Positions 24,084-38,200 of a stretch of 64,000 nt of DNA are shown piece by piece (within the stretch, counting starts at the first letter, position 1; every line of letters begins with the position of its first letter). A model generated the notes under the pieces. It did no database searches. It worked only from the letters and a program-made list of their open reading frames with translations, and had not been told where the DNA came from. Source of the DNA: Cucumis sativus (taxonomy: Eukaryota > Streptophyta > Magnoliopsida > Cucurbitales > Cucurbitaceae). The DNA lies in the NCBI RefSeq assembly GCF_000004075.3, contig NC_026661.2, positions 806,001-870,000 of the forward strand, in the 5' to 3' direction. The translations under genes and the position numbers were made by a program.

Positions 24084-25410
24084 TCGTCGCGTAAATTGGT
24101 GACCAGCAAGTCAATTTACTTTTGTTTGCTTCAATCTGGGGGTGTTTTGTTCGGTTTTCCTTTACCTTTCTATCTCAGTTTTGATCTACTGAGATCTGTA
24201 AGGTCATCTTTTAATAGGATTTGAGTAGTAGCCTTTTTCATTTTCTTTTTTTTGTCATCTATGGATTTCCAATCAGTTTAGTATCTATCTTTTGGTTGTT
24301 GGGTGTTGATGATTATGTTTGTTTGATGGATTTTAGGGTATTTTATCAGCTATCCTTAGAAAAAGAGATGATCTATGGAGGAAAGTTGAATATCTTCCTT
24401 TGATTTCTCTGTTTCTTTAACTGTTGATACAAGTATTTTCATATACAATGCCATCTGGTTTTCAATGAATGAATGGATCCATCTCTGATTTCTTCTGTAA
24501 CTACACGGCTTAAGATCCTTTTTCTTTCCAGTTCATTTCTATTGAAATTATCTCTCTTGATTGAATCAATGCCACTGCATTCTTCTTTCCTATTCAATTA
24601 TTGTTGGAATGAGCAGAGACTGGGAAAGGGAAATGCAGGCTGGAAAGAAATAAAGTAGTTTCACTTTTGTGAAAGAGCTCTTTGTCTAATGATGGAGATG
24701 TGTTCATGCAAACTGTGATAATAAATGAATTGGAATTAGAAACTTGTTTCCATTACTGCACACTAAATGACCTTTCAAGAGCTGCCTGTTTGTAGATGTA
24801 TTCTTTATTATGACAGATCCCATTACTCCTGATTACGAATTTGAATGAATGTTCATTACCATCTTGTTTAAAGGAAAAGAAAGAAGAGGAGAGTGATTCA
24901 CAGTTTCTTGTGTTTCTCACATTGTCCAAGAAAACAACAGAACTAAACCAAGCAATGCAAATTTCTTCTTTCCTCTGCCATTCATTTACTTTTTTTTTTG
25001 TGTTGATTTCCAATGGTCAATGTGATTATGGGCAGCCTAATTACCAATGAAAGGGTTGTCCATTCAAGTAGGATGATTGTGAGTGATCATGGAAAAACAG
25101 CTATTTGCATCACTGGGGACAAGCAGGATGTAAGTTTTTAGATACAAAAATTTCTCAGCTTTTTTCTTTTTTAGGTACCATTAAAGAAGAAAAGGCCCTA
25201 CACCAAAGTTAAAAATAAAAAAAAAAGAGAGACAGAATAATAAGGATAATGTACTATTTTGGATGAAAAAGAGCGACATTCGCCAACTCTGAATTTACCC
25301 CTCTGTCTCTCTAATCAAACCAAAAGCTGCAATACAGAGCAAAGAAAACACATCTCAAATCATCCTCTTCCTTAACCCTAACATTTCATCATTTTTTCTC
25401 CCTTTACTCA
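24084..25410. other. Intergenic between two convergent genes; 3' UTRs of both
   Basis: The cold-shock-domain gene (+) and the auxin carrier gene (-) converge here. Poly(A)-like AATAAA occurs at about 24719 on the plus strand. No further coding frame is convincing. The stretch 25140-25400 probably includes the 3' UTR of the auxin carrier. Confidence 0.5.
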
Positions 25411-28400
25411 TCAATGGCTGCCAGGATGGTGGAGGTGATGCTGTGGAGGTGGTGCAGCCGTAGCATTGAACGATTGTGGTGGGAGGGCCGGCGTCTGCGG
25501 TGGGCATTGGTAACACTTGGTGAAAAGCCCGAATGTGTCGATTTGGTGTACGAAATTGGTTACACTAGCCCACCCACCAAATCCGAAGCCAACTACCAAC
25601 ACCCAAACCACTACAAATGCATTGATCACATAAGCTCCGACCCATCTTCCGGTGAACTTAGGTGGTTGCTCCACAGCATTCTGCAACAACGAAATGGTTT
25701 TTTTATCAGTTCGTGATCATCACAAAACAGCCATTTGACATGTGGAAGGTGTAAAAAAGACTGTCACAAAACAGGGGTGGTGAGAATCAGAGTACGAACA
25801 GATACTCTGTCGCATCGCATGCTATGGCAGCAGCAAAGACAAAGAATCTCGTGCCTTTAATTTTCTTTTCTCCCTCTCATCGTATTATGAAATGAACTTT
25901 TCTAGGAGAGGGCAATTCCAAAGACAATATCTTTTTCAAAAACCAATCAACTTTTTTAAACCAACACTAAACTACTAATTAATTAAACTAATACCAAAGA
26001 CAAAGACATAGGAGAATGAGCCGTTTCCTTGTCTGCTAGACTGTGACCACACGTTACCAAAAAAACAATCCACACTGAGAGGGGTAGGGTAACATTCCAG
26101 TGCGGCATACCTCACGAGAAGCAGGCGATCGGAAGGTGAACATGTGAGCAAGAGCAGGAATGATGTAGACAGTGAAGCTAACAAGGAGCGATCCAACGGT
26201 GGAGTTGATAGGACCAAAGAAAGGGAAGATTATAGCCAAAAACCAAATGGGAATGACCACAGGCAATCTCGCAGCTGCCCTTTTGCACAAGCTCTTACAT
26301 TCGTGCATACCAATGGCTTTCTCCCACACAAAGTAAAGAGGAGTACAAGCAAATCCAAATGTGATGAACTGCAAGAATTACAAAGAAAGGATGTCAAACT
26401 CAATGGTAATTAGCATATACTTCTATCGAGGTTGGATGTTCAAATCTCGATATCCCATACTAAAAAAAGAAGTAAAAGGAGATGGTAATTATGATGCCTG
26501 GTGGATGAGCATTAAAATGACAGCCATATCTCTGAGGGGAGATTTTGGGAGAAGGGAGAAGGCATTTGAGTGATTAAGAAGCATGTCTCCAAATGCCCAA
26601 TACACGGCGGCTGCAGATGGGAGTGTCAGTGTTAGCACATACACAGTGGCAACCAAGTAAATTGCCTTGAATTTCTGAGGCTTCCACATTGCATGCATGA
26701 TTTCCCTGCATTTTCCCAACAACCAAACAGCTTTAGTCAAAATTAATTAGAGTTTTATGTCTTGTTCAGATAACCCAGTTCATAACAATTATGAGTTAGT
26801 TTGATGGGCCTTTTTCTTTTCTAAATTGGGCCAATCGAGGATGGCCCATAGAAGAATGAATACTAAGGTATGGAGACACTGTGACATTCTCCCTCATACT
26901 TTTTCAGATTCTACATCAGGGTTTATGATAAAAGAGGGGCAATTAGATAGAGAAACTTCACTTTCAATGTCTATTAGACTATTACTAAACAGGATAAAGA
27001 AAAAGGGGTTTTTACCCAGGAAAAGAGGATATCTTTTTATGCTGATAAAGACAACACAATTCAAAAAGTGTAGTTACACACAATTACAAATATTAAATTC
27101 ATAAAGGCAGAGAAAAGGGAAAAGATGAATATTTTCTACACTAGGGAGTGTAAAGAGAAGTTTAGCAAGACATTTTACCAAATTAATAATTGTACATTGA
27201 TATTAACTTTTTTATAACAATGGAATCCAACTAACATTGAGATCTATAATGGCAACATCAACCAAAAAAATTAAAATTGAAGAGATCTTTCATAGATGAC
27301 AACAAACGATGGAGTGTTGACATTTTTAATGGCACACAAACAACAGAGACAGCCAACATACATATGCACATTCCACAGCTAAAAATTTGAAGACAGTCGC
27401 AAAAACCAACAAGAAAACATTAATAACATAAAAAGATTTTGAGATTGTCTTACACTGTAACAGCATGCCCACCGAATGTGTAAAGAATGTTGGTGGCCCC
27501 AGTGAAGTAAAGGACCAACTTGGTTGGACCAGAGTGCTTAACTCCCTCCACCTAAAAACACATCATTAAAGATTAAACCACAAAAAACCTTCATCACTTA
27601 CCACCACACCACACCCAAATCCATGTCTTTACTCAAATAGGTTCACTACAATTTCAATGGCGTTTAGTATAATGGAAAATGTGATACCTGGCCATGGAGA
27701 ATAGAAGCAATGGTGAGGTACCAAGCTGTGTAAGTGGTCATTAAGAGACCTAGAAAGGACCAGATTCTGTAGTTTCTAAAGGAAGGAATGAAGACAGTGG
27801 TAGCACAACAGGCTCCAAAGATGTATGTCCAAGTTCTCTTGTCTAGGTTGTCATTTATGTAATAAATATTACTGCATACCAGATTTTTAAAGCAAGGATA
27901 AGATTAACAATGCCAAGTTGAAGATGGTGAAGTTTGCAGTGGAATGGAATTAGGTAATGAAACAAAAACAAACAAACAAACAAGAAAGGAAAATACATAA
28001 TACCTAGCACAAGCTATAAGTTGAATGACAGATCCAAACAGAAGAAAAGTGCAATTAAATGCCAAACCCACATTCCTCCAATGTTTCCCAAGCAACCCAT
28101 CAAGAACTTCAAACCACTGGAAACAAAAAAAAAAAAAACACCAAACTCCATGAGAAACCAACACTCCTAAAAGGGGTTTCTTCCAGTAATGGAAGTAAAA
28201 AATCACAGCAAGAAAAAGAAGATGAGTTAATGAACCTGAATAACATGGTTTCTAAAATCAACTTTTTCCCTTTCTTTTCTAGTTCTATATTCGATATAGA
28301 GTACACTAATCAAATAAGCAGTCCAGCTACCAAGCAAGCCATAGAAGAGCTGAAACAGAACTCCAGAGAGCATTCCCAGTTGAGAAAACGAATAGGGCAG

Positions 28401-28685
28401 AGTAAGCAAAACTTGAGCAACCTGAAATTTTGGGGGGGGGGGGGGGGGGGGGGGGGGGGAATGATCAAACTCCATAATGTCAAAGATGGATTAAAACAAA
28501 AAAGGGGTGAAAAAAAAAACCTGATTTGAAGCACAGCTAAACCAGGCATCATAAACGGAGCCGCCATGCCAGAAGAGTTTGGAGAGCTTGGTTTTGACAT
28601 TGGGAGCGTTTCCGTCGGCTTCCATTTCAACGTAATTTCCGGCGATCACTGTCTCCACCACTTTATCTGTTGCTGTGGTGGCCAT
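25411..28685 (-). CDS. LAX2: AUX1/LAX-family auxin influx carrier (LAX2-like)
   Basis: Eight exons (minus): 28685-28521, 28421-28236, 28116-28004, 27871-27688, 27551-27454, 26705-26498, 26368-26111, 25680-25411. They join in phase into 493 residues, close to the 483-485 of AUX1/LAX2. The product imports auxin (IAA) with protons across the plasma membrane. The sequence shows the family's WHGGSVYDAWFSCASNQ, the LPYSFSQLGM helix, WFEVLDGLLGKHWRNVGL, NILYTFGGHAVTVEIMHAMW, ITFGFACTPLYFVWEK and the C-terminal GLFTKCYQCPPQ followed by a Pro/His-rich tail. The start YVEMEADG and the run of residues fit LAX2 better than AUX1 or LAX3, but the paralogue is a judgement. All introns are GT-AG except intron 6 (26497-26369), which starts with GC. 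A TATA box lies about 110 bases upstream of the ATG. Confidence 0.95.
26396..26470 (+). mobile_element. tRNA-derived SINE-like relic inside intron 6 of the LAX2-like gene
   Basis: CTCAATGGTAATTAGCATA resembles a pol III A box region and, about 35 bases on, GATGTTCAAATCTCGAT resembles a B box (GGTTCAAATC); an A-rich run follows after 26460. The order, spacing and tail fit the tRNA-like head of a plant SINE. It takes up most of the 129-base intron. No target duplication was found. Confidence 0.5.
28432..28459. repeat. Homopolymer of 28 G
   Basis: On the gene strand this is a C28 tract ending about 10 bases before the acceptor AG of intron 1 of the LAX2-like gene, so it serves as the polypyrimidine tract. 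Length in an assembly is easily wrong for such a run. Confidence 0.9.
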
Positions 28686-28793
28686 AATGGGTGTGAAGCT
28701 GTAGATTCTGTGCGTATGAAGAAGGGGTTTTAGGGAGGAAGAAGAAGAAAAAGAAGGGTACTTTGCTGAAGGAATTACAAAGGTGTGTGGATA

Positions 28794-28801
28794 TATTTAT
28801 A
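28794..28801 (-). promoter_or_regulatory. TATA box of the LAX2-like gene
   Basis: The minus strand reads GTGTATAAATATATCC, about 110 bases upstream of the ATG at 28685, with a GA/CT-rich leader between. Position is right for a plant core promoter; no other element was assigned. Confidence 0.55.
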
Positions 28802-31800
28802 CACTAACATGTGGGGTCTCTTCAAGTGTGGGAAAAGCCTGTGTTTTCAACTTCGAGAGGAATTTTGGAGACCCTCCTATTAAATTAATCTCTCTACTTT
28901 CTATAAACTTTTTTCTTTTGCTTCTTCAACCTTCTACTAATTTAATACTTTAAACCCAAACATTAGACCAGACAATAAATAGATACAACATTTATCACCA
29001 TTTTAACCATTTTTTTTAAGAAGAAAAATAAAGTTAACGTTAATATGGAAGTGTATCCCTACTACAAACAATTACATTCAATTATGGAGAAAGCTCATCC
29101 ATTTAGACAAGAGAAATGTTTGCATGACAAAGCAGGTAATGTGCCGCATTGTTTCCATTCATTGGACAAAGAACAAACTTGAAAAGTTGGAATGTGATGA
29201 CAGAATTAGAATCCTACTAGTTTTGGTTCTTCAATCTTGCATTTCTCAAACTAAAAAGAAAAAGTTGTTTGTGTCAAAGTTTTACCAGACATATTGAAGG
29301 TTTAAAAAACAACAAAATTACAAGTTGACAAGTGGTTCAATTCTAACATCAATGGTAGAAATTTACCCGACAAAAATTACTACACTCAAGAAATAAATAT
29401 TAGTTTTAGAAAAATAGCTTCAGTCTTTTATTTGCGTTTCAATCAAAATGATTAGGCTAAATTTATAATTTGCTGTCCATCTTTTATGTTTTGTTTTAGA
29501 ATACAGTTAAGGAATTGAAACCCATAACTATACGTTTGGATTAAGAGGTTGGAGGATATTACATTACACATATTTGTTCATGATGATTCATATGTAAAAA
29601 GCAGTAGTGTGCAACACATCTATAAATAGGCTGTTGATGGATTGATAGTTTACCTGTACTAATCTTTATGGATGACAAATATGTAAGGTAGCTGAAAATT
29701 TGTGCTTGAAATGACATATACATATATATATATAAGTAAAAGGTGATGTGGGTCTTGAAGCAATTTAACAAATTTTGAGGTCCCTAATTGTTATTCAATA
29801 TATAAAACATAGGGAGGGGGTGTTATATAATTAGAGTGAGTGGGTCTTTCGCACGAGTGGTTCAATTAATTTCTTGGGTTCCCTTCCCAAGCAGATTAGT
29901 GTATTATTTTAGTTAAACCTTGATTAATGTTCCTAATCACTACAATGCCAATATCCTCTCTTTTCTTTTTCCAAACAACTCCTCCATCTAAGTTTTTAAA
30001 ATATTATTTTAGCATTTTGTTAGTCCATTTTTAACTTTTTCTTTTATAACTTTTCGTTCCATGATAGATTTATGGATTTTTCCCTCTAATTTTAAAATGT
30101 TATGTTCATTGTTCTTAATTATTTGAGTATTACTCAATTGATGATTATAGTGTATGTTGAACAATTTAAATTATTCGCGCTTCAAATGTTATATCAAACC
30201 TAAAATAAGGGATGTTATGTTGTAGGTTGAATTTAAAACTCACTAACATGGAATAATTGCAAAAGTTGAGATTTATGTAACCTATAGAATAATAGGAAGA
30301 GGAAGACAAAAAGAAAAGTTTAGATGAGAGAGAGAAAAGATAAGCTAAAGAAAAAAAAGATCACATGATACATATTGTATATTTTAAATGTTAAGGTAAA
30401 CATAAATATGAAAGTTGTAATTTTGTTGGTAGTTGAATTGAGATCCAAATATAGTTATAAACTCAAAGAAGGTTGTTTAAATTTCATTACTGAATTTATA
30501 CATTAATAACGTTTTTGTAGCGAGTAATGAAAATATGGATTTAATATGAATATCAGGAAAGAAAGGAGAGAGAGAAGAGAAAGGAAATGAAAGCGAGGTG
30601 TTTGGGAAGAAGAAATAATAAAAAAGAAGACCACATGATTACAAACCCAAATTCACTTTTCTCACATGCCCCTATCTCTCTCTCTCTCTCTTTTTCAAAG
30701 AAAAAAACCCTATTTCTTTTTTCTTTTTGAAAAGCCAAACAAAAGTGTAAGAACAAAAAATATTGTGATTGGATTTTGGGAGACACCCAAAAAACAAAAA
30801 CTTTTTATTTATTATGTATTTTTACTTACTTTGCTTTTGTTTTTTCTTTACTTCAACTCTCTGTATATTCCTCTGCCAAATTCACACACACCCCATTTTC
30901 AACCATTTCATTTTGCTTTCTTAACCTATAATTATCACTAATCTCCTCAACTCTTAACCAATAATCATCACTTTTTTTACACTGATCTTTCTTTTTATTT
31001 GTGTTTTCTCTTCTTCTATTCTTTTATTTTCACTTTCTTTGCCTTATATTCTACACTTCATTTCACTATCTTATAACCACACATCTCATTATTATGTTTT
31101 CTTTGTGATGCATTTGGTGACCATTTTGAGGCTATAATTATTACTTCTTTTTTTCCTTCAACTTGGGGTTTTGTCCATTTGCATCCTATTCTTAATTAAC
31201 TTCTCATATTGTTGACAATAAAACAATATATATATATAAAAGCTTGTAACAATGTTGAGACACATTATTCCATTTTTTTGACATCTGTTTCCTTGGTTGG
31301 ACCTCAAGATTTTTGAATTCAAAAGTGGTCAATTTTCATATTCTTTTGATTTCTTTGGGTTATTATTATTGTTCTTATTATTACTATTTTACTTGTGACT
31401 AAAATATGGGTTTCTTCTTCATTCAATTTTACTCAATTATCAACATAAAACAAATGTTTCACTTTAAATCACCCTATCAAATAAAACCCATATGAAACAG
31501 TTTTAGTTATTTTTAAAAAATAATTTTTTTTTAAAAAAAGTTGGATTCTATTTAATTTAAAAAAGTTCGAGTTTAGTCAATATAGTTTATAATTAGAATT
31601 TATTCTTTATAGTTTAATTTTTTATAAATATTTCATATCATCTTAGAAACTAGGTATAGAATTGAATTAAGTATTGATTGAAGTTTCTATCAAATTATAT
31701 TTATACTAAATTCTAGCTTTTAGATGGATAGAGATTAAATTTTAATTTTCTCTCCGACTAAATTTGTAACGAAACTAAACAATATTGATTTAAAAGAATG

Positions 31801-34800
31801 CTACTAAATTATATCTATTACAAAATTGTACCACTAGTTTTAGTATTAGTATGAGGTTTAATTTAATTAATTTTGGAGTATACCCTAATTAACAATAAGA
31901 TTATTGGAGTTTCAAATTGTTTAGCCTCTAAATATAGTTGGGTCAAAAAATAAAAATAAAAAATCCTCAAATTCAAATACTCTTCTGTAACAAAAAGTTG
32001 AAATTATGAGCATTTTCAAATACTAAAAGGAAAATTCATGATAACAACCCATATGGTTTACACTTCAATATTACCCACTCTAAAATTTCATTTTCCATGC
32101 CATTTCTATTAAAATGATTCCCTATCTCTTGTGTACTCATATGGAGTAGTGATTATTTCTTCCCAAAAGTTTTTTTTTTTAAAAAAAAAAAACAATATCA
32201 TGACAATTTTGGTATATGATGAAAAATAATGAACAAAAATCCATCTACTAATCATATTATACAATATATATATATATATAGCTATATTGTCTATACATAG
32301 GTAGAGAATTTAAAGGGTTTGAATTCTATTTTGGAGTGTATATAGTAAGTAGACAAAAAGGGCAAAAACAAAAGGATATTAAACTTGAAAGTGATTTGAT
32401 TTGGTTTATATTTTTTGGCCCTCAAAAAGAGTAACCTCTTTCATCTTTCCAAAGTATCATTGTCAAGCTATTAAGAAACCAAAATAACAAAAGCTAACTT
32501 ATATATAAAACATATAACATGGCAAAAAGAGAGGATATATTGACATTTTAATGAGCATGCCTAGTTAATGGCCTATGTGTTATAATTACCCATTATTTCT
32601 TAAGACTATGTAACACTTAAAACCCATATGGCCATATATAATGTATATATGTATATTAACAAACAACTTTCTATATATATATAGTGATAAAGAAGAGTTA
32701 TATCATTTGATACAATCATTATTCAACTCATCAAACTTTCCTTTCATCTAAAGAATATGATGTTGAACAAGATAGATTTTGTTATAATCACAGGAAAGAT
32801 TATAGAATAATATAGGGTGAATATAGGATGAAGTTTTAAGCCATTATATAGTCTTTTACATAATTTGTATGTGTATGTATTTGCTAGGAAGTAATTCTTG
32901 TTAAATAATTTTATTGAAATTGAGTTATTCCCTTCGATCCCACCAATTACACGAAGTTACTCTATGGGGATAAATGAGTTTATTTTTTGTTTGTTTCTTT
33001 TCTATTTTCCCTTGTTTTATTATTCTTTTTGTGGTTAACATTTACTAATCTCGATTATGAAAATATAATAAAATTAAAAGTCGGTTTGGTAGATATTCTA
33101 AATTTTGTTTTATGTTTTTAGATTCAAAGTTTAGCACATATGTTTTTGGGAGAGAAAATCCAAATTTTGTTTCGAAAAGCTTTTTTTGAATTACATGATC
33201 CAATTGTAAATTCTTAAAACAATTTTTGTATGTTTTCATTGTATTTAGAATTAGAATTTTACATTTTAAAAAAACAAAACTATATTAAATACATGTAAAT
33301 ACATTAGAAATATGATAATATAGTATTGTATTATATAATGTATTATAAATTTATAATAATAAAAAGTAATAAATACATAAATTTTGATGTGAAATTACAA
33401 ATTTGATTCCTATGATTTAAAAAAAGATAGAACTTAGTCATTTTGTAACTACAATTTAGTTGGTCTTTTGATTTGATAAAAAATCGTACAAAATAGTCTT
33501 GCTTAAAGGGGCTATATTTATAAAGATTTTCAAATCATAAAAAATATATGCGTAGTTTTATCAAATTATAGGCTAAACTTTAATTTCTTTTCCAAACATT
33601 AGGGATTAAAGTTGCAGCTTAACTAATTTATTTTAACATAACTTACGTTCATAAATAAATTAATAATAGCTTAGTGTTAATTAAATCTTAGTGAGATAAG
33701 TATTACTAGTTTTATGATTTATAAATGTTCGGTACAAAACATATTTTTTTAAAAACTACTAGTAATAACAAGTGCTATATGCAAGTCAAATGTCAAGGTT
33801 TTATTAAAAAATTAAAATAAATTTTTTCAAACAAAAATTATAACATTTATTTCTTTATATATATATAATCTGACTAGTTTATAGTTTAAAAAAAAACCAT
33901 AAAATTTGTGCTGATAAATTATTTGTTTATATTAGATATTATAATATACGCAATGAATCAAACATTTTAAATGATATTTTCAAATATGTATGTTGTATTT
34001 TTCATTATTTTTTACATAGTACAAATACAAAGTAAAGTAGTAAATTATTAGAACAATAAATTTTTAAATGGAAGAAAAGTTTGTTGGAAGTATTTATGTG
34101 TGTTTTAGGCATGGCAAATAATCTTTTTTTATGTTGATAACCATAAGTTATTTAATTATCTATTTTTTTTAAGGACAATCCATGATTATGAAATACAATA
34201 AAAAGAAATTGTAGATTCATCCCTTCATCTTGCTTGTACGTGACTTGATGCTCCAACGGCATGGCCGCATCAAACATTCTCATATTTCTATTTCATTGTC
34301 CATCATCATGAGCTTGAGAGAATGATATTTTTCAATTAACATAATCGACTTTATATAGTAAATTAAATTTGTAGAATGAGAAGAGACCTTAGATGGAAAT
34401 TTTTATTTATTTATTTATTATTGGTGTGAAATGTATAATTAATGTAGTTAGCGGATGATTTTGTAACGATAATTTTCTTTTTAAAAAAATCATTTTTAAA
34501 AATGATGAACGAAAATTGTTAATTAGTGTGACTTTACAAATTTCTTTTGAGTTTTTATTTAACAAATTTTAAAATTAACAAAATTATCATTAATGTTATA
34601 CTTAGAATTAGTTAAATGAAAGCGGCAAATGGAGGGATAAAGTTTCTCCCTATAGACTCTTTTATATATACTAGTCCCTCAACACGTGTATAGCATGTGA
34701 CTCTTTTAACTTGTTAAATGAATATAAAAAATATAAAAATAAAAAAAAATCACATATAACAAAATTAAACAAAATTAATTTTCAAAAGTACAAAAGATAT

Positions 34801-35175
34801 ATCATTTTAAAATAAAAGGTATAAAAGATACGATACTATTGTTATCATTAAAATTATTGGATAATTAGTTTATTAAAAAAAATATATTTCATAGGTATTC
34901 CAAAATGAGAGTGGAAAATGGAGAAAATTAAAATTGATTTTATGTTAATGTTTTAAGGTTTAATGTATTCTATAAGATATAATGCATTAGAAAATAAACT
35001 TACAATCAATGTTAAATTCTTGAATTATAACAAAACATTGTTTTTAGTAAAACATCCTACTTTCATTTAATTTTTTTTTTTCAAAGTTTATATCATTTCT
35101 TATTAGGAAAAAAATTGTATTCATTAAAGAAAACGTAAAAACATATATTAGAGGGAAGAAATTAATAAATGTACT

Positions 35176-35177
<2 letters not shown>

Positions 35178-35243
<66 letters not shown>
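35178..35243. repeat. AT microsatellite, about 33 units
   Basis: An uninterrupted AT dinucleotide run of 66 bases in an AT-rich desert. It is the longest microsatellite in the window and likely variable between individuals. Confidence 0.95.
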
Positions 35244-35245
<2 letters not shown>

Positions 35246-38200
35246 ATTTGTTGATATTTAAAATCAAATTTATAATTACTTTTTCAAATATAACCATACA
35301 TTATTTATTAAAGCACTTACTTTATAATTTATTTTAGGACTAAGTACACTTATCTAATATCTCATATCATACAAAATAAATAAATTCTCCATTAATCAAA
35401 ACAAAAATAAACTTACATAACTTTTTATAGAAAAATGTGATTATCTATTATGTTCTGTCACATTATACATCAAACAACTAATTTTGGAAAATGGATTGAG
35501 TTTGGAAACAAATACATATACAAGATTTTTATAGGAAAATGTACGGACGAGATGATGTCTATTTAATTTTAAGAGTTGGGTAGTCGGTTAAATTATTAAA
35601 ATTTTAAAACATTTCAAAATTTTAAATTTATTATAATTTATTGTCAAATTATAAATTTGTTATGACTTTTTAATAATTACTTAATCAAACTATTCAACTT
35701 CTACAACTTTTAAAATTCTAAAATAAATTAAATTTGAAGTTTTTATTATTTTTAATTAATTTCTTAGGACAAAACAGATAAACTACTCTCGTATTTCTAC
35801 TTTTACATATTGTATTACCTTTAACTAGTTCTTTGAATAGTACTATAACTAAAAATTAATTAAATGAAAAAAATAACGTGAGAAAAGAATGTGTTATTCA
35901 CATTTAGCTTAACTACAGAGCAATAATTAAAAACTGGAAAATAGTTCTTTGGCATCCGCGTGCCATTTTGTTATTTTTTGGAAATGATGTTTCTGACCGT
36001 TCTCTCTTTAGTCTCCACTTTTATATTATTCATCATCAAATTAATTCTTATCAATTTCTCTGCATCATTTTCATTGGGTTGATTGGTTGTTCCTAGGCAT
36101 CGCAAAAATATGATGAGGGGTTGTGGGCACTTTTGTAACAAATTTGGCTCACAAATCTTCATTTAAATTTGTTGGAAGACTAATTTCTTCACACTCCTAA
36201 CTTTTTATTGTGAACATGCAAAGAAAAGAGAAAGAATGAGATCTTAGATTTGAAAAGGAAAAAGAATTTTAAAGGTTGAAGTAATTACAAAATAATTAAT
36301 TTGCACGAGAATAGGTAGAAGTTAAGGGAATAGGAATGATTTTTAGAGAAATTTTAATGATATAATTAATTGGAGAGAAAATGTTAAAATTATTTACGTA
36401 AATATTTGTCGATAATTGATTTCAAATTAAAAATAAATAAAAATAAAATTACAATAAAACCAAGTAAGAAACAAACAAATCTACTGTGAAAAAGGGCAAA
36501 ATTGGAAACAAAAAGTTTCTATCATCTATATTTTTATATATATACTATAGATAGTATAGATAATCCAACTTTTGAATATGACATTATACACATATCTAAA
36601 AACATAAAATACAACCTTGTTTTTATTGAATCCCTTGTTTTCAAATTTTAGCTTTCAAATTTACAATGGATGAAATGATGACAAATGAACAATTGAACGT
36701 TGGTAAGTGATCTGCGATGACGTAAGCAATAAGAACTACATTAATTTTTATTGTTTTGAATCCATATCATTTGATATTAATGCAACTAAATTTGGATCAT
36801 CTGTACAAAAATCTCTTATTAATATATAAGTCATATGTAACACAATTAAACATTTTGATAAACATTTTGATATGACTTACTTGCTACCAAAAAAACGTTT
36901 TGATATGGTGCATTAATATATATACTTTCATGCTACTCAATTTATAGATGGACAAACACATTACACAACATAAGATGTAAGGCGGAAAATATGATAGTAG
37001 GAGGTTGTGTTAATAGAATATAACTTTTTCTAAAAGGAGCCGTTCATAAATGTTTTTTTTTTTTTTGGATGTAGAAAGCCAAATCTTTAAAATCAAAGGT
37101 ACGTAAATTAGAATAATCAAACAATATTCCATAAAAGAAATAAAAAGTGTAAACTTTTAATAAACATATGGGATTATGTGTGTGTATATATATTATTTCT
37201 TTAGCCAATGTAAAAGGGTTTTGAAGAATACATACAAAAACGATCCCAATCCAAAAGAGGAGAAATAAACCCCAGCAAGGATTGAGAAAAGTGAAGCACA
37301 TCAATGATTAAAGTTTCAAAGTGGTTTCAAATTATGAGCTATACCTCAGAACAATATAATTTTGATGTTCTTGTTGGAAAAGAGAATCAACCTTTTGGTG
37401 GGAAATGAATAAACAAAAACAAATATTTGATAACATTTTACCCACAAATTAAAGAGGTGGGCCTAAAGACATTCCCTTTGCTTTGCTTTTATGCACAATA
37501 AAGAAACTTTGGGGTATGGTGGTCAACTATATGTCATACTCTTGTAATTATATCTTCATTTTTCTTTTTTTCTTTTTTTTACAGCTGAGGTTTTATAATA
37601 ATTTTGAATTATTAACCCTTCCAATTTAAACAAAAGAAAAAGGAAAAAACACCAATTATGAACGGATGAATTGGAGAAGGAATCTCACTTCTTTTTACAG
37701 AGGGGAATTTGATCATTCTATGCCTCTCCTTCTCTATACTTTATGTCCATTGTGTCTTCCACTTTAAAGCTGCCACTATTAATTCATGTTCTTTGTTCTT
37801 CCTATTTTATGAGGGACTTCTAGTTTCATGCCTTTGATTATTGTTCCATAAAGTTTGGTAATGTCTTTTGAAGGTGTGGTATGGATTTGAATTTTAGCTT
37901 TTTGCAATTTTCTTATGTGTAATGAATCTATGCTACTTTTACCTTTACCTGTATTTAACTATACTTTTATGGATTAAAATATAGTTTAATGGGTCAAAAA
38001 CATTTGTTGCATACTATGAACATACCAATTATATAATCATACTCTCTCCTCAGGTTAAGTGACCTACTTTAGATTCTCACTTTTACACTTCTATTGCCCT
38101 GTATACTATATGTTCGCATGTGAACCTTATTGCACATAGTTAATTGTTGTCGTTGCTCCTTACGGACGAATTAGCCTCCGACTCCTTTCTCTTGATTAGA

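Noticed and set aside
23623..24102. 159-residue frame overlapping the cold-shock-domain gene, plus an antisense frame
   Set aside because: Both come from reading the GGN glycine repeats in other phases (Val/Ala/Glu-rich and Thr/Ser-rich products).
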